A DNA stretch of 64,000 nucleotides. It comes from Caryophanales bacterium (lineage in GTDB: Bacteria; Bacillota; Bacilli; Exiguobacteriales; Exiguobacteriaceae). A program made the translations under genes and the position numbers. Below the pieces are notes generated by a model, which had not been told where the DNA came from, did no database searches, and saw only the letters and a program-made list of their open reading frames with translations. The stretch covers positions 62,001-126,000 of the forward strand of contig CABJAC010000004.1 in assembly GCA_902363455.1 (NCBI GenBank), read 5' to 3'. Each line of letters opens with the position of its first letter. Position 1 is the first letter of the stretch. Below, in pieces: positions 8,394-17,625 of this stretch.

Positions 8394-9257
8394 ATGACAC
8401 ATACGTTACACGCACATTCAAACGACATCACGATTCCCTTTGCGGAACTTGATCTCCTGAACCACCTGACTTCTGAAATCGAAGTGGAGCAACTGCATGA
8501 AAAAATCCAATACCTTCAGAAGTTAGCACCGACCCATCCCCTTCCCAGCATCGCACATGCCTATGGTTTGTTCCATGCGAAAGATTTTTCAGCAGCACGT
8601 CAACAAATCGAGTTAGCACGTGATAAGACGGGAGATCATGTCCGGGCTCATCTGCTTCTCGGTTTGATGAGCGAAGTGGAGCAATTTCAACATGAGGCGG
8701 AACAACATTTCTTGACTGCCCTCAAGCTTTTCCCGGGCGAACCGATCGTCCATCGTTACCTTGCCGTTCATTATTATGACCGTACATTTCATGGGGAGGC
8801 TGCACATCACGCTCTCCAGTATTTGAAAAAGATCGGTCCTGACAGAGAAGGGACACTGATGATGATCGATATGATGCAGTCGATGCCAGATCATGACGAC
8901 TATGTCTTGGAATCGCTCTATGCATTACTGCTCGAAATTCCTGAACATCGGCACGATATGGTGTTTCATGCCATTGCCGCTAATAACGCTGAAATGCAAT
9001 ATGACGCCTTTTGTAAGACACTTGACGGTGAACCAGACGAAGCAACCACTGCGCGGCTCGATTCGCTTCTGTCTCTGATGGTCGAACATAGTATGTGGGC
9101 AGCCATCCATGATCAATCCGACGAACGGATGTACCGCAAGATTTTCACCGATATGTGCCGCGACTTAACGTTTCGTCATGCCGGACTACGATCCGTTCCG
9201 TTGTATCTGTCCATCCGATCACGGTACTGGATCAATCGCTTGCTGCACCGCGGATGA
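8394..9257 (+). CDS. TPR-like repeat protein of unknown role
   Basis: A 287-residue soluble, acidic, histidine-rich protein. Helical repeats at about residues 30-150 carry a TPR-like spacing of A/G/L residues (for example HPLPSIAHAYGLFHAKDFSAA and VRAHLLLGLMSEVEQFQHEAE). The C-terminal third shows no motif I recognise. The start is preceded by AAGGTGG. It converges with the next gene with a single base between the two stop codons and no terminator. Function unknown; scaffolding or protein-protein interaction is the only inference the repeats allow. Confidence 0.6.
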   Translation: MTHTLHAHSNDITIPFAELDLLNHLTSEIEVEQLHEKIQYLQKLAPTHPLPSIAHAYGLFHAKDFSAARQQIELARDKTGDHVRAHLLLGLMSEVEQFQHEAEQHFLTALKLFPGEPIVHRYLAVHYYDRTFHGEAAHHALQYLKKIGPDREGTLMMIDMMQSMPDHDDYVLESLYALLLEIPEHRHDMVFHAIAANNAEMQYDAFCKTLDGEPDEATTARLDSLLSLMVEHSMWAAIHDQSDERMYRKIFTDMCRDLTFRHAGLRSVPLYLSIRSRYWINRLLHRG

Positions 9258-9258
9258 C

Positions 9259-9906
9259 TTAGAGGGCGAAGGCGACGAGGGCACCAATCGTCAACGGAAT
9301 CAACAGGTTATCGGTGTCCCGGTACGAAACCGCTTCAATCAATGTGGCGATATTGGCCAGTAAAAATCCGTAGCTGACAGCAAGCCAAGTCGGTTCCTCG
9401 TAAAACAGGAACGTCACTGTCAGTACCAGAAACGAAGCTAAAAACATCGCAATACTCCCCTCAAACGAACGCTGGATTTTTCCGCGGGTGTAGAATGTTT
9501 TTCCGAATCGTTTTCCGACGAGAGCGGCTAATCCGTCTCCCCAGGCAAGTACCATACTTCCCGCAACGAGTGCCATCGGTTCCTGTTCGAAAAAGAAGAC
9601 GACCAGCACGGCTAAAGAAATCGGATAATAAACGGTACCGTATGAACGCCGGTCGACCTGATTCATTTTCCCCTTCCCTCGTTTTAAGGTGATTAGATTG
9701 ACTAGTGTAAAGAACAATAACGGCGTGACGGCGACATACCAATGCTCCATCCAAGCAAGTGCCAAAAAGACCCAATGGCCGACAGCAATATGAATCCACT
9801 TGCGGACGGTTTCCGGTGATACCTGCATTTTTCCGCCCGTCCATTCAATCAGGGCTAACACGATTCCAACGATGACGATTGTTCCAATTGCAGCAATCCA
9901 CTCCAT
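9259..9906 (-). CDS. Phytol/dolichol kinase-like (SEC59/VTE5) membrane protein
   Basis: A 215-residue protein with about six to seven membrane segments. Conserved pieces are RKWIHIAVGHW near 36-46, GTVYYPISL near 90, AWGDGLAALVGKRFGK near 120-135, FEGSIAMF, and a final TLIEAVSYRDTDNLLIPL. These match the CTP-dependent polyprenol/phytol kinase family related to phosphatidate cytidylyltransferase. The enzyme probably phosphorylates an isoprenoid or lipid alcohol at the membrane, but the substrate is not evident. No pathway neighbours are present. Confidence 0.7.
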   Translation of the reverse strand: MEWIAAIGTIVIVGIVLALIEWTGGKMQVSPETVRKWIHIAVGHWVFLALAWMEHWYVAVTPLLFFTLVNLITLKRGKGKMNQVDRRSYGTVYYPISLAVLVVFFFEQEPMALVAGSMVLAWGDGLAALVGKRFGKTFYTRGKIQRSFEGSIAMFLASFLVLTVTFLFYEEPTWLAVSYGFLLANIATLIEAVSYRDTDNLLIPLTIGALVAFAL

Positions 9907-10022
9907 ACGAATCCCCCTTTTTTTGATAGTTTCATTGTACTTTGTTCGATTGACGTTTGCTCTTTCGAACCTCCATTTGTTAACATAAGGTCAAATGACG
10001 TTCTAGAGAGGAAGTATTCTGC

Positions 10023-10643
10023 ATGTATGATGCTCAAGCAGTTCAAACGTTGTCCGGCTGCCTGCTTCGTTTAAAAGAAGGCAAAGGAATCGGTACACTC
10101 GTTTCTGAAGAGGAAGCTGAGCTTCCAAAAGTCATAACACGCCTCAAACAGTTTGATCCAACGAAAAATGGCTTGTCCATTAATGAAATTGTCCATTTGG
10201 CCAATGCATTGATCGGGGAACATATGTCGGCAACGACGATTCAAAACTGGACGAAACGGGAAGTCCGAGACATCATTGGTGTCCCGCACCGCGGTAAAAA
10301 ATATTCAATCAACCAAGCTGCAATCATCTACTTGCTCGATGATTTGAAGCACCTCTTTTCATTAGAAGAAACACGGGAGTTATTGACGATTGTCTTTAAA
10401 AACCCGAATATCGATGAAGATGACTTGATCAGTCCACTCGATTTTTATCTTATCTATACGCAACATGCCGAAACAAGTGGTCCGATCGAATTGACGGAAA
10501 AACGTCTCAGACGCTCATTGGAACGCATCCATGCATACCGCCCTGAAACGGTCCATGTCCTCCAACTTTGTCTCTATGCACGCCGTATATCGCATCTGAC
10601 GCACGAAGCGAAGCAACGCCTGCAACAGGTCTTACACACTTAA
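10023..10643 (+). CDS. DUF1836 domain protein (putative MerR-like HTH)
   Basis: A 206-residue protein. A region around residues 55-100 (SINEIVHLANALIGEHMSAT followed by IQNWTKREV and a GKKYSINQAAIIYLLDDLK stretch) matches DUF1836, a Bacillota family thought to contain a MerR-like DNA-binding fold. The C-terminal half is helical. The start follows GAGAGGAAG. It is probably a regulator, with no known target; the nearest genes are transcribed away from it or converge. Confidence 0.65.
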   Translation: MYDAQAVQTLSGCLLRLKEGKGIGTLVSEEEAELPKVITRLKQFDPTKNGLSINEIVHLANALIGEHMSATTIQNWTKREVRDIIGVPHRGKKYSINQAAIIYLLDDLKHLFSLEETRELLTIVFKNPNIDEDDLISPLDFYLIYTQHAETSGPIELTEKRLRRSLERIHAYRPETVHVLQLCLYARRISHLTHEAKQRLQQVLHT

Positions 10644-10644
10644 C

Positions 10645-10686
10645 AAAAAAAATGTCCGCCCGACTCATCGGGGGACATCTTTTTTT
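10645..10686. terminator. Bidirectional terminator
   Basis: A-run, stem TGTCC(G)CCCGA / TCGGGGGACA with one bulged base, loop CTCA, then a T-run. It serves both the DUF1836 gene and the convergent tubby-like gene, whose stop codon lies in the T-run. Confidence 0.75.
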
Positions 10687-11161
10687 AGACTGCTGTAAGT
10701 GATTTGTAGTTGACGTGATTCGTCAGACTTTTTAAAACAGAGAGCAGTTCATACATCGACAGTTTATCCGCATCTTTGACAAGACGGTACTCATCACCGT
10801 CCTGCAACAATTCTGCGACGACTTCGCCCGCTGAACTCCGAACCGAGAATTTTCCTTTTGTCAGGTCGAAGGAAATTGTATACGTGCCACGTTCATACAC
10901 GTTATACTCACATTTCTTCGAGAAGAGTGAAAATTTCTCACGCATTTGACCTACTTCTTGACCATCGTGGTTCATCACGACCCATTTTTTACATGTCGGG
11001 ATGAACTTACCAAACGCTACCCCTCTACCTTCACCATTCATTACTTCGACACGACCGGTTTCGTCGTGTTGAACTGCACCAATCATTTGGTGCGATTCAT
11101 CATAAATCGCGGCATGACCTTGCGAAAAAACGCAACCCTGCACATAGACAACTTTGCGCAA
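10685..11161 (-). CDS. Tubby/LURP-one-like beta-barrel protein
   Basis: A protein of about 158 residues rich in short beta strands (VYVQGCVFSQGHAAIYDES, MIGAVQH, VMNHDGQEVG, KFSVRSSAGEVVAEL). The fold pattern resembles LURP-one-related/tubby C-terminal-like proteins of Bacillota. I chose the TTG at 11161 because AGAGGAG ends eight bases before it. The upstream in-frame GTG at 11179 would place this ribosome binding site inside the gene. No partner genes. Function unknown; family call is moderate. Confidence 0.5.
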   Translation of the reverse strand: MRKVVYVQGCVFSQGHAAIYDESHQMIGAVQHDETGRVEVMNGEGRGVAFGKFIPTCKKWVVMNHDGQEVGQMREKFSLFSKKCEYNVYERGTYTISFDLTKGKFSVRSSAGEVVAELLQDGDEYRLVKDADKLSMYELLSVLKSLTNHVNYKSLTAV

Positions 11162-11256
11162 CAGAAATTCTCCTCTCACTGCTAAAAAGTGCTGGTATTT
11201 CGTCCCCAGTATATTTAGACATTCCGAATAATTTGATTTTCTTTATCTGACTGATA

Positions 11257-11270
11257 TTTCGTTAACGAAA
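11257..11270. promoter_or_regulatory. 14-bp perfect palindrome in intergenic region
   Basis: TTTCGTTAACGAAA lies between the tubby-like gene and the Mrr-like nuclease gene, both on the minus strand. It is a plausible operator for the former (its start is about 100 bp away), but there is no second copy to support that. Confidence 0.3.
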
Positions 11271-11332
11271 ATGATTATTGCACCGTTTGAACAAATTGAC
11301 AACCCCCTTTTGTCGACAATCATTCGACAACC

Positions 11333-11857
11333 TTAGCGAAAGCCAATCTCATGGGCAAATTCCAGTAATTCTTTTCGGTCAATCAATCGAATCCGGTTCG
11401 GTTCCGCCAACTGATACGCAGCTTCCGTATAAGTTGAATTCGTGACGACCCACCCTTCATCCATGTCATAAAACGGGACAGCCGCAGCCACTTGCTGAAC
11501 AGCTTCCAAACCAACTGCTGAACTGTATCGTTTCGCTTGAATCGCAATCCTATACCCTTGTGCATCTTCAATCAACAAATCTGCTCCGAAATCACGTGAG
11601 GCCGGTGTCAATTCGACACGATACCCGGCTTTTTCAAAAAGCTCGACCAACCATTCTTCAAACTCTCTGCCTTCCATCCGATCCAGTCGATTTTCAAGCG
11701 TTGGTGTCAGGAAAGAAAGGATTAAAAAGAGTATACACCCTACTATACTGATAATCAATATTAAAGGTTCCCATGAACTCGAAAAAAAATAAACCGCGAT
11801 GGCTCCGACTCCTGCAAAAAGCAAGGCTGTCATTCTCCTACGTATTTGTTTCTGCAT
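11333..11857 (-). CDS. Membrane-anchored Mrr-like restriction endonuclease-fold protein
   Basis: Two N-terminal membrane segments (about residues 10-27 and 32-52) are followed by an Mrr_cat-type PD-(D/E)XK domain. GREFEEWLVELFEKAGY, SRDFGADLLIE and IAIQAKRYSS supply the E, D and QxK catalytic set, and AVQQVAAA is the trailing helix. Related proteins (Mrr-cat/TopoN-less type) are widespread in Bacillota and are often annotated only as restriction endonucleases. I start at the ATG preceded by GGAGGAGG rather than 10 codons earlier. It has no methylase or specificity partner, so it need not be an active restriction enzyme. Confidence 0.7.
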   Translation of the reverse strand: MQKQIRRRMTALLFAGVGAIAVYFFSSSWEPLILIISIVGCILFLILSFLTPTLENRLDRMEGREFEEWLVELFEKAGYRVELTPASRDFGADLLIEDAQGYRIAIQAKRYSSAVGLEAVQQVAAAVPFYDMDEGWVVTNSTYTEAAYQLAEPNRIRLIDRKELLEFAHEIGFR

Positions 11858-12044
11858 CGTTTGTATCTTCCTCCTCCAGCCGGTCATTCTTTGATTTCAT
11901 CATACTAAATTTAAACGGGTCCCGCGCCTACAAAAAGGAACAGCGGAAAGGATGGAGAATACTATTAAGAGACTACGTCTCAAAGCGAGACTTTCCTAAT
12001 CTTATCGTATGGTTAATGCTCATTTCTTTTTAAGGAGGCAGCTC

Positions 12045-14189
12045 ATGGCAGAACATTCATCTCCTTCTTCCAGCAAAGTCATCCACGCAACGTTACGCGC
12101 GCTCGAAGAACCTGTCGTACTGGTTGATCGACTGGGTTTAATCGACTTTGCGAATCCAGCCTTCCAGAAGCAATTTTCACTTTCGTCTACCGGATTGTCT
12201 CTCTCATCGTTCTTTTTGGTGGAAGACACACTCTTTCCGATTTCAAGCCGGGTTCAAGTCGTCTCCCCACCCTATACGTTGACACTTTCTCCCGTGGAGC
12301 AAACAGAGTTATTTCTAGTGACCATCCAGTCTCTTGATCTTGATCAAGTGTTGGACTCAAATATTGATGCTGCCTTACTTGTAACTGATGAAGATTTTAT
12401 TGTGACTGCGGTCAATGAAACTGCCGGCTCATTGTTCGGATTCGATCCTTCGGAGTTTCTTCATAAAATGACTCCCGTCCATCTCCACGATTCGGAAGAA
12501 TTCCAGCTTCGGAAACAGCATCTTGAACAATTGAATTTAAAAAATCTTTCAGATGCCGATATTCTCTTATTACACGGTCGGGATATTGAAAATGAATGGA
12601 TGTACCATCGTAAAGACGGCTCTTCTTTCTATGGACGGTTATACATGACCCGACTCCGAAACGGCGGATTCTTCTTATTTATTACAGATATCAGTTCGCA
12701 AAAACAAATCGAACTGCACCTCATCAAAAGCGAACGACGATTTCGCTTGATTGCTGAATCGGTTTTAGAAGCCGTCATTTTTCACGACGAAGGGACCATC
12801 CTCGATGCCAACCGTGCTGCTGAAATTATCTTCCGGACGAGACTGGAGTTGATGAAAGGACATCAGATTCTCGACTTCATTCAGCCTGAGTTCCAAGAAT
12901 CAGTCATGCATCGAATAACGAATCATCATGAAGAACCTTACGAAGTCATCGGTCGTCGGGCCGATGCGACTTCTGTCGAAATCGAAGTCTTCCCCCGCGA
13001 AATTACGTATGAAAAGACAAGAATGCGCGTTGCCGTCGTACGCGATATCAGTGAACGAAAAAAAATCGAAAAGATGTTGGAACGCGAGAAAAATGCCATC
13101 ATGCGCCAACGGGACATTACGCAATCGATTCTTCAGGCTTCCAATGAGGGCTTTTTGCTGACAGAAGTAGACGGCAGTTTCGCCTACATGAATGTCAAAG
13201 CACGTAAACTACTTGATGTACCGGGTATCGCACCAAGTAAAATCCAAGAGCGGATCAGTATGATTCCGAATCTTGATTTAGCAACGCGTTACACCATGTT
13301 GCAACAAGTCGAAGAATTACTGGCCGGCAAGCATACTGAAATCTCTTCCCGCTTCACGTTACAGCAACCGGATGACTCGGGTAAAAATTTCTTTGAATTC
13401 TATGCAACATCCATCAAAAAAGAACACCATCGTTTTTCACGTCACGGTTTTTTATTCGTCTTCCGAGATCGAACGGAAGAGCAAAAAATGGATCATGTCA
13501 AAGACGAGTTGATCAGTACTGTTTCACATGAACTGCGGACTCCCCTTTCTTCCATCCTTGGTTTCATGGAGCTGTTGCGTTATCGAGAACAGACAGCCGA
13601 CAAGACGACTCGTTACATCCAAATCGTCCACGAAGAAACGAAACGATTGACGACGCTACTCAATGATTTTTTAGATATTCAACGCATGGAAGCCGGTAAA
13701 CAGGATTACGTCTTTACTCATTTTTCATTACGTCATTTGCTGACAGAAACGATTGAAACATTTAGTGAGACTGCAGAGACTCATACGATTCACACCTATG
13801 CGGAGGAGGATCCCATTTTCGTTTACGCTGATGAGGACAAAATCAAACAAGTCATCATCAATCTGTTGTCCAATGCCATTAAATATTCTCACGCAGCCAA
13901 CAAGGTCGAAGTCCGACTTACAAAACTATCTGATCAAGCCGTCCTGACCGTGACGGATTACGGTCTTGGCATTCCTCAAAATGCATTTGATAAATTATTC
14001 ACGAAATTTTACCGGGTCGACAATTCGGCAGTCCGAAAAATCGGTGGAACCGGCTTAGGACTTGCGATTTGTAAAGAAATCATCGAATCTCACGGTGGCG
14101 CCATCTCTGTCGAATCCGAATTAAATGAAGGATCGACGTTCACTGTCGTGTTAGAACTTGATCCACGAAAGGATTTTGAAAAAACATGA
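12045..14189 (+). CDS. Cytosolic multi-PAS sensor histidine kinase
   Basis: A 714-residue protein without membrane segments. Tandem PAS domains fill about residues 15-470; DITERK-like PAC ends are visible as VRDISERKKIEKM and FRDRTEEQKMDHVKDEL. The HisKA domain carries the phospho-acceptor H495 in TVSHELRTPLSS. The ATPase domain shows INLLSNAIKYS near 605, DYGLGIP, FTKFYRV and GGTGLGLAICKEI near 665. I start at the ATG seven bases after AAGGAGG, 12 codons inside the open frame. No response regulator is adjacent. Its stop overlaps the next start as ATGA, coupling it to two SDR genes, which is unusual. Confidence 0.85.
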   Translation: MAEHSSPSSSKVIHATLRALEEPVVLVDRLGLIDFANPAFQKQFSLSSTGLSLSSFFLVEDTLFPISSRVQVVSPPYTLTLSPVEQTELFLVTIQSLDLDQVLDSNIDAALLVTDEDFIVTAVNETAGSLFGFDPSEFLHKMTPVHLHDSEEFQLRKQHLEQLNLKNLSDADILLLHGRDIENEWMYHRKDGSSFYGRLYMTRLRNGGFFLFITDISSQKQIELHLIKSERRFRLIAESVLEAVIFHDEGTILDANRAAEIIFRTRLELMKGHQILDFIQPEFQESVMHRITNHHEEPYEVIGRRADATSVEIEVFPREITYEKTRMRVAVVRDISERKKIEKMLEREKNAIMRQRDITQSILQASNEGFLLTEVDGSFAYMNVKARKLLDVPGIAPSKIQERISMIPNLDLATRYTMLQQVEELLAGKHTEISSRFTLQQPDDSGKNFFEFYATSIKKEHHRFSRHGFLFVFRDRTEEQKMDHVKDELISTVSHELRTPLSSILGFMELLRYREQTADKTTRYIQIVHEETKRLTTLLNDFLDIQRMEAGKQDYVFTHFSLRHLLTETIETFSETAETHTIHTYAEEDPIFVYADEDKIKQVIINLLSNAIKYSHAANKVEVRLTKLSDQAVLTVTDYGLGIPQNAFDKLFTKFYRVDNSAVRKIGGTGLGLAICKEIIESHGGAISVESELNEGSTFTVVLELDPRKDFEKT

Positions 14190-15271
14190 ACCGAACTTAT
14201 CTGATGACCGGATTTCCCGGGTTTTTAGCGACAAAACTCATTGAACGGCTGGCCTTAGTCCCGGATCAAATCGATTGTTTTTATTTACTTCATCTCAAAC
14301 AGGAACGGACGAGTGCCCTTGCACAAAAAGAACATTTTTTGCGTACGACGGCACTTCAGCCGGAACAGCTGATTTTAATCGAGGGAGACATCACGAAAGA
14401 CGGTCTCGGTATATCGGAAGACGTCCATCACGAACTGTCCTCTCGTGTAACACATATTTTTCATTTGGCAGCTCTGTACGACTTGGCGACCTCCTTTGAC
14501 GTTGCTTTTCGGATCAATGTCATCGGAACATCTCATGTGACACATTTCGCCCACACGTGCAGACACTTGGAACGCTATGTCTATTTCAGTACAGCTTATG
14601 TTTCCGGTCTTCGGACGGGGACCATATTTGAACATGACTTATCCCATTCAACTACTTTTAAAAATGCCTATGAAGAAACGAAATATTTGGCAGAGGTACG
14701 TTTACGAAAAGAAATCGGAACGTTACCGTATACCATCATCCGTCCGGGCATTGTCGTCGGTCATTCCCAAACCGGTGAAACGCCGAAATGGGACGGTGTC
14801 TACTTTGTCCTGAACGCGTTACGGTTGCTGGAGTCATTTGCTCCGTTGCCTTACGCCGGACGAGCGAACGCTTTAGTCAACCTTGTGCCGTATGATTATG
14901 TCGTCCAGGCGACAACGTATCTCAGTCATGCTCCGGCAGGGGTGCGGACGACGTATCATCTGACAGATCCATTTCCACATGGAGCCCGCGCGATTTACGA
15001 GATGTTACACGTCGTCTATTACGGTTCCTACCCACGCGGCATCGTGCCGTTTCGGCTCGTCACTTCCCTGTTGACACCGCGTATCGCCAAACGCCTGCAG
15101 ATGCAACGCCAGACGCTTGATTACTTCGTACATCCGGCCCGGTATGATACGAGTAACGCATTGCGTGATTTAGACGGGACGGGTATCATCTGTCCGGATT
15201 TAGCAGAACTGATTCCCCGTCTCGTCACCTATTACAAAACAAAACACTCACAGATTGGAGAAACAACATGA
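14186..15271 (+). CDS. Extended SDR, NAD-binding_4 (thioester-reductase-like) family protein
   Basis: A 361-residue protein. The N-terminal TGFPGFLATKLIERL (residues 8-22) is the TGxxGFLG nucleotide-binding loop of male-sterility/acyl-reductase-type SDRs. HIFHLAALYDL near residue 92 and FSTAYVSG near 132 supply the conserved strands, and YEETKYLAE near residue 162 supplies the YxxxK catalytic pair. The substrate is unknown; an acyl, polyketide or sugar intermediate is possible. It overlaps the kinase gene by 4 bases and the next SDR gene by 4 bases. Confidence 0.75.
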   Translation: MNRTYLMTGFPGFLATKLIERLALVPDQIDCFYLLHLKQERTSALAQKEHFLRTTALQPEQLILIEGDITKDGLGISEDVHHELSSRVTHIFHLAALYDLATSFDVAFRINVIGTSHVTHFAHTCRHLERYVYFSTAYVSGLRTGTIFEHDLSHSTTFKNAYEETKYLAEVRLRKEIGTLPYTIIRPGIVVGHSQTGETPKWDGVYFVLNALRLLESFAPLPYAGRANALVNLVPYDYVVQATTYLSHAPAGVRTTYHLTDPFPHGARAIYEMLHVVYYGSYPRGIVPFRLVTSLLTPRIAKRLQMQRQTLDYFVHPARYDTSNALRDLDGTGIICPDLAELIPRLVTYYKTKHSQIGETT

Positions 15272-16011
15272 ACGTTTTAATCACCGGTATGAACGGAACG
15301 GTCGCTCCCGTCATCGCAGACGTCTTCCGGTCCCATCACTATGACATCACCGCCTGGGATCGATCCGTCGTCTCAACAACTGATCCTGCCGTCATGGAAG
15401 CATTCGTCGATCGTGTGCAGCCCGACCTGTTGCTGCACATCGGGATGGGTTCGGCTGAATTCGCCGAAACGCTTGCGCGGCTGTCGTTTGAACGAAACAT
15501 TCCGTTTCTTTTTACAAGTACTGCTTCCGTCTATGCTGACGAACAAAAAGGACCACATGCTCCTACGGTCACGCCGGCAGCGACGGATGAATACGGCGCA
15601 TACAAACGAACGTGCGAACGTCTGATTCAAGCGGTCAATCCCGACGCACACATCGTCCGGATCGGTTGGCAGATCGGACAGACAGCCGGATCCAATAATA
15701 TGATTGATTATCTGGAACGCCATGCTGCCGCAGGTCCGATTCCCGCCAGTACACAGTGGTATCCTTCCTGTGCCTTTTTAGAGGATACGGCACAGACACT
15801 ATACACGATTGTCACGACGTATACGCCTGGTCTTTATCTGGCAAACGGGAATTCCGATCATTCGTTCTTTGAGATCGTGACAGCCTTGAACACCCTGCAC
15901 GGTTCAAAGTGGCAGATTACCGAAGACAACAGCATGACACGCGATGACCGGATGACGGACGAACGAGTCACCATCCGACCGATTTCAGAACGCCTGTCCT
16001 TCGTCCATTAA
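15268..16011 (+). CDS. RmlD-like SDR (dTDP-4-dehydrorhamnose reductase family)
   Basis: A 247-residue SDR. LITGMNGTVAPVIADV at the N-terminus is the dinucleotide loop, and the line DPAVMEAFVDRVQPDLLLHIG resembles the xxxVxxxxPDVVIN element of RmlD. FTSTASVYAD and YGAYKRTCERL (the YxxxK pair) follow. It is somewhat short for RmlD (about 280). No other rhamnose genes are near, so a nucleotide-sugar role is only suggested. It is the last gene of the kinase-SDR-SDR operon and is followed by a strong terminator. Confidence 0.7.
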   Translation: MNVLITGMNGTVAPVIADVFRSHHYDITAWDRSVVSTTDPAVMEAFVDRVQPDLLLHIGMGSAEFAETLARLSFERNIPFLFTSTASVYADEQKGPHAPTVTPAATDEYGAYKRTCERLIQAVNPDAHIVRIGWQIGQTAGSNNMIDYLERHAAAGPIPASTQWYPSCAFLEDTAQTLYTIVTTYTPGLYLANGNSDHSFFEIVTALNTLHGSKWQITEDNSMTRDDRMTDERVTIRPISERLSFVH

Positions 16012-16058
16012 AAAAGTGTCCTCCGTCCCGATCAATACGGGGTGGAGGACACTTTTTT
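16010..16058. terminator. Bidirectional terminator between SDR operon and ktrB
   Basis: Stem AAAAAAGTGTCCTCC... / ...GGAGGACACTTTTTT of about 20 bp with an A-run and T-run on each side. Confidence 0.85.
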
Positions 16059-16073
16059 GACTGTTATTGAAAC

Positions 16074-17465
16074 TCAACCAATCAACATGTTTTCTTTTGG
16101 ATAACGAATCGTCCGGTCATGCTGCGTCGCAAAGGTGAAGAGAATCGTCAACGATCCGACCCGACCGAGTAACATCATGAACATAATCAAAGCTTTCCCG
16201 AAATCATTTAATTCCGCTGTAACATTCAAGGAAAGTCCAACCGTTCCGAAAGCAGAGACCGTTTCAAAAAATAGACCGATGAACGAGATGTTCGGTTGTG
16301 ACAAAGCAAGCAATGTCGTAATCAAAGCAATGAACAGGAGACTGAAGACCGCGATTGCGTATGCTTTTTGAATCACCTGCGGTCGAACGGTCCGCCGCAT
16401 CAAGACGGTTTCCCGTTGTCCCCGCAAATAGGTCCAGACATTCTTTAAGATGACGGCGGCAGTTGTGACCTTAATCCCAGATCCTGTCGAAGCTGAACCT
16501 GCCCCGATATACATCAAGAGCATCATGAGCCCGATTGAGAGCGGCACCATTGTCGTCAGATCAATCGTCTGAAAACCTGCCGTCCGTGTCGTGACGACCT
16601 GGAAGAAGACGATGTGTAAGGCTTCCCAAAATGGATAATCTTTTAATGAACCTAAATTCGATACCCATTCATAAATCATCATTGCGATGACACCAAGACC
16701 ATTGATGACAAGCAACGACATGACCATTAATTTTGAGTGGAGCGAAATCTTCTTCCAGCTGCGCTTCGCTGATAAGTCGGCGATGACTGTGAACCCAAGT
16801 CCACCAATCATCAATAACGCGGCAATCGTCAGGATAAAGGTCGTATCTTGCTGGAAGCCAATCAAGTTGTCGCCCCATAATGCAAAACCGGCATTATTAA
16901 ATGCGGAAACAGCATGGAACAACCCATAGTACAGCGATTTCCCGAACGTATACTTGTATTGAATAAATAAATCCAAAGCAATCAACAGCATTCCGACTAA
17001 CTCGACGACAACGGTCGTCAGAATAATATTTCGGGTCAGGCGAATTGTCCCGCCCGGACTGTCGAGGTTAAACATTTCTTGAATGATGATCCGTTGCCGA
17101 ATCCCAATTTTCCGACCGGTCACGCTCAACAGGACAAGGGCAATCGTCATGAACCCGAGTCCCCCGACCTGAATTAACAGCATCATGACGATTTGACCAA
17201 ATAGATTAAACGCTTCTGCGATGTTGATGGTCGAAAGTCCTGTCACCGTACCGGCGGACGTTGCGACAAACAAACAGTCAATGAATGGAACGTTTTGCCC
17301 GTCTTGTTGCGCGATCGGCAACCACAATAAAAAACCGCCGAGCAAAATCGTCAAGGTGAAACCAGTGGCAATGAATCGTGCCGGCTTATCAAACAATTGA
17401 TGGTAAAGCAGTTCTCCGAATCGTCCGAACTTAGCAAGCCGCGAACGTTTTTTATGCGAAAACAT
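16074..17465 (-). CDS. ktrB: Ktr/Trk-type potassium uptake channel subunit (KtrB/KtrD)
   Basis: A 463-residue membrane protein with the four-fold M1-P-M2 repeat of TrkH/KtrB. Pore loops are seen as SAGTVTGLSTIN near residue 70, HAVSAFNNAGFALWG near 185, TTRTAGFQTIDL near 295 and ETVSAFGTVGLSLNV near 410. It mediates sodium-dependent potassium uptake with an RCK subunit (KtrA/KtrC), which is not adjacent, so the gene could be the KtrD type. I start at the ATG seven bases after AGGAGGAG, 20 codons inside the open frame. Confidence 0.88.
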   Translation of the reverse strand: MFSHKKRSRLAKFGRFGELLYHQLFDKPARFIATGFTLTILLGGFLLWLPIAQQDGQNVPFIDCLFVATSAGTVTGLSTINIAEAFNLFGQIVMMLLIQVGGLGFMTIALVLLSVTGRKIGIRQRIIIQEMFNLDSPGGTIRLTRNIILTTVVVELVGMLLIALDLFIQYKYTFGKSLYYGLFHAVSAFNNAGFALWGDNLIGFQQDTTFILTIAALLMIGGLGFTVIADLSAKRSWKKISLHSKLMVMSLLVINGLGVIAMMIYEWVSNLGSLKDYPFWEALHIVFFQVVTTRTAGFQTIDLTTMVPLSIGLMMLLMYIGAGSASTGSGIKVTTAAVILKNVWTYLRGQRETVLMRRTVRPQVIQKAYAIAVFSLLFIALITTLLALSQPNISFIGLFFETVSAFGTVGLSLNVTAELNDFGKALIMFMMLLGRVGSLTILFTFATQHDRTIRYPKENMLIG

Positions 17466-17625
17466 AGTCGTACTCCTCCTAAATGAAATGACCCAATTGC
17501 CTTTATCATACCCCCCAAAAAACATTTGTTCTATTTAAATCTGCAATCCGCTAAACGTTTTCGTTTTTTTTTGGTAAAATAGATAAAAGTCGACGTTTAA
17601 TCATAAAAGGAGGTTGAAGGAAACA

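Noticed and set aside
11333-16011. Defence island built around the Mrr-like nuclease
   Set aside because: The nuclease is membrane-anchored and alone; no methylase, helicase, toxin-antitoxin or phage-related gene is nearby.
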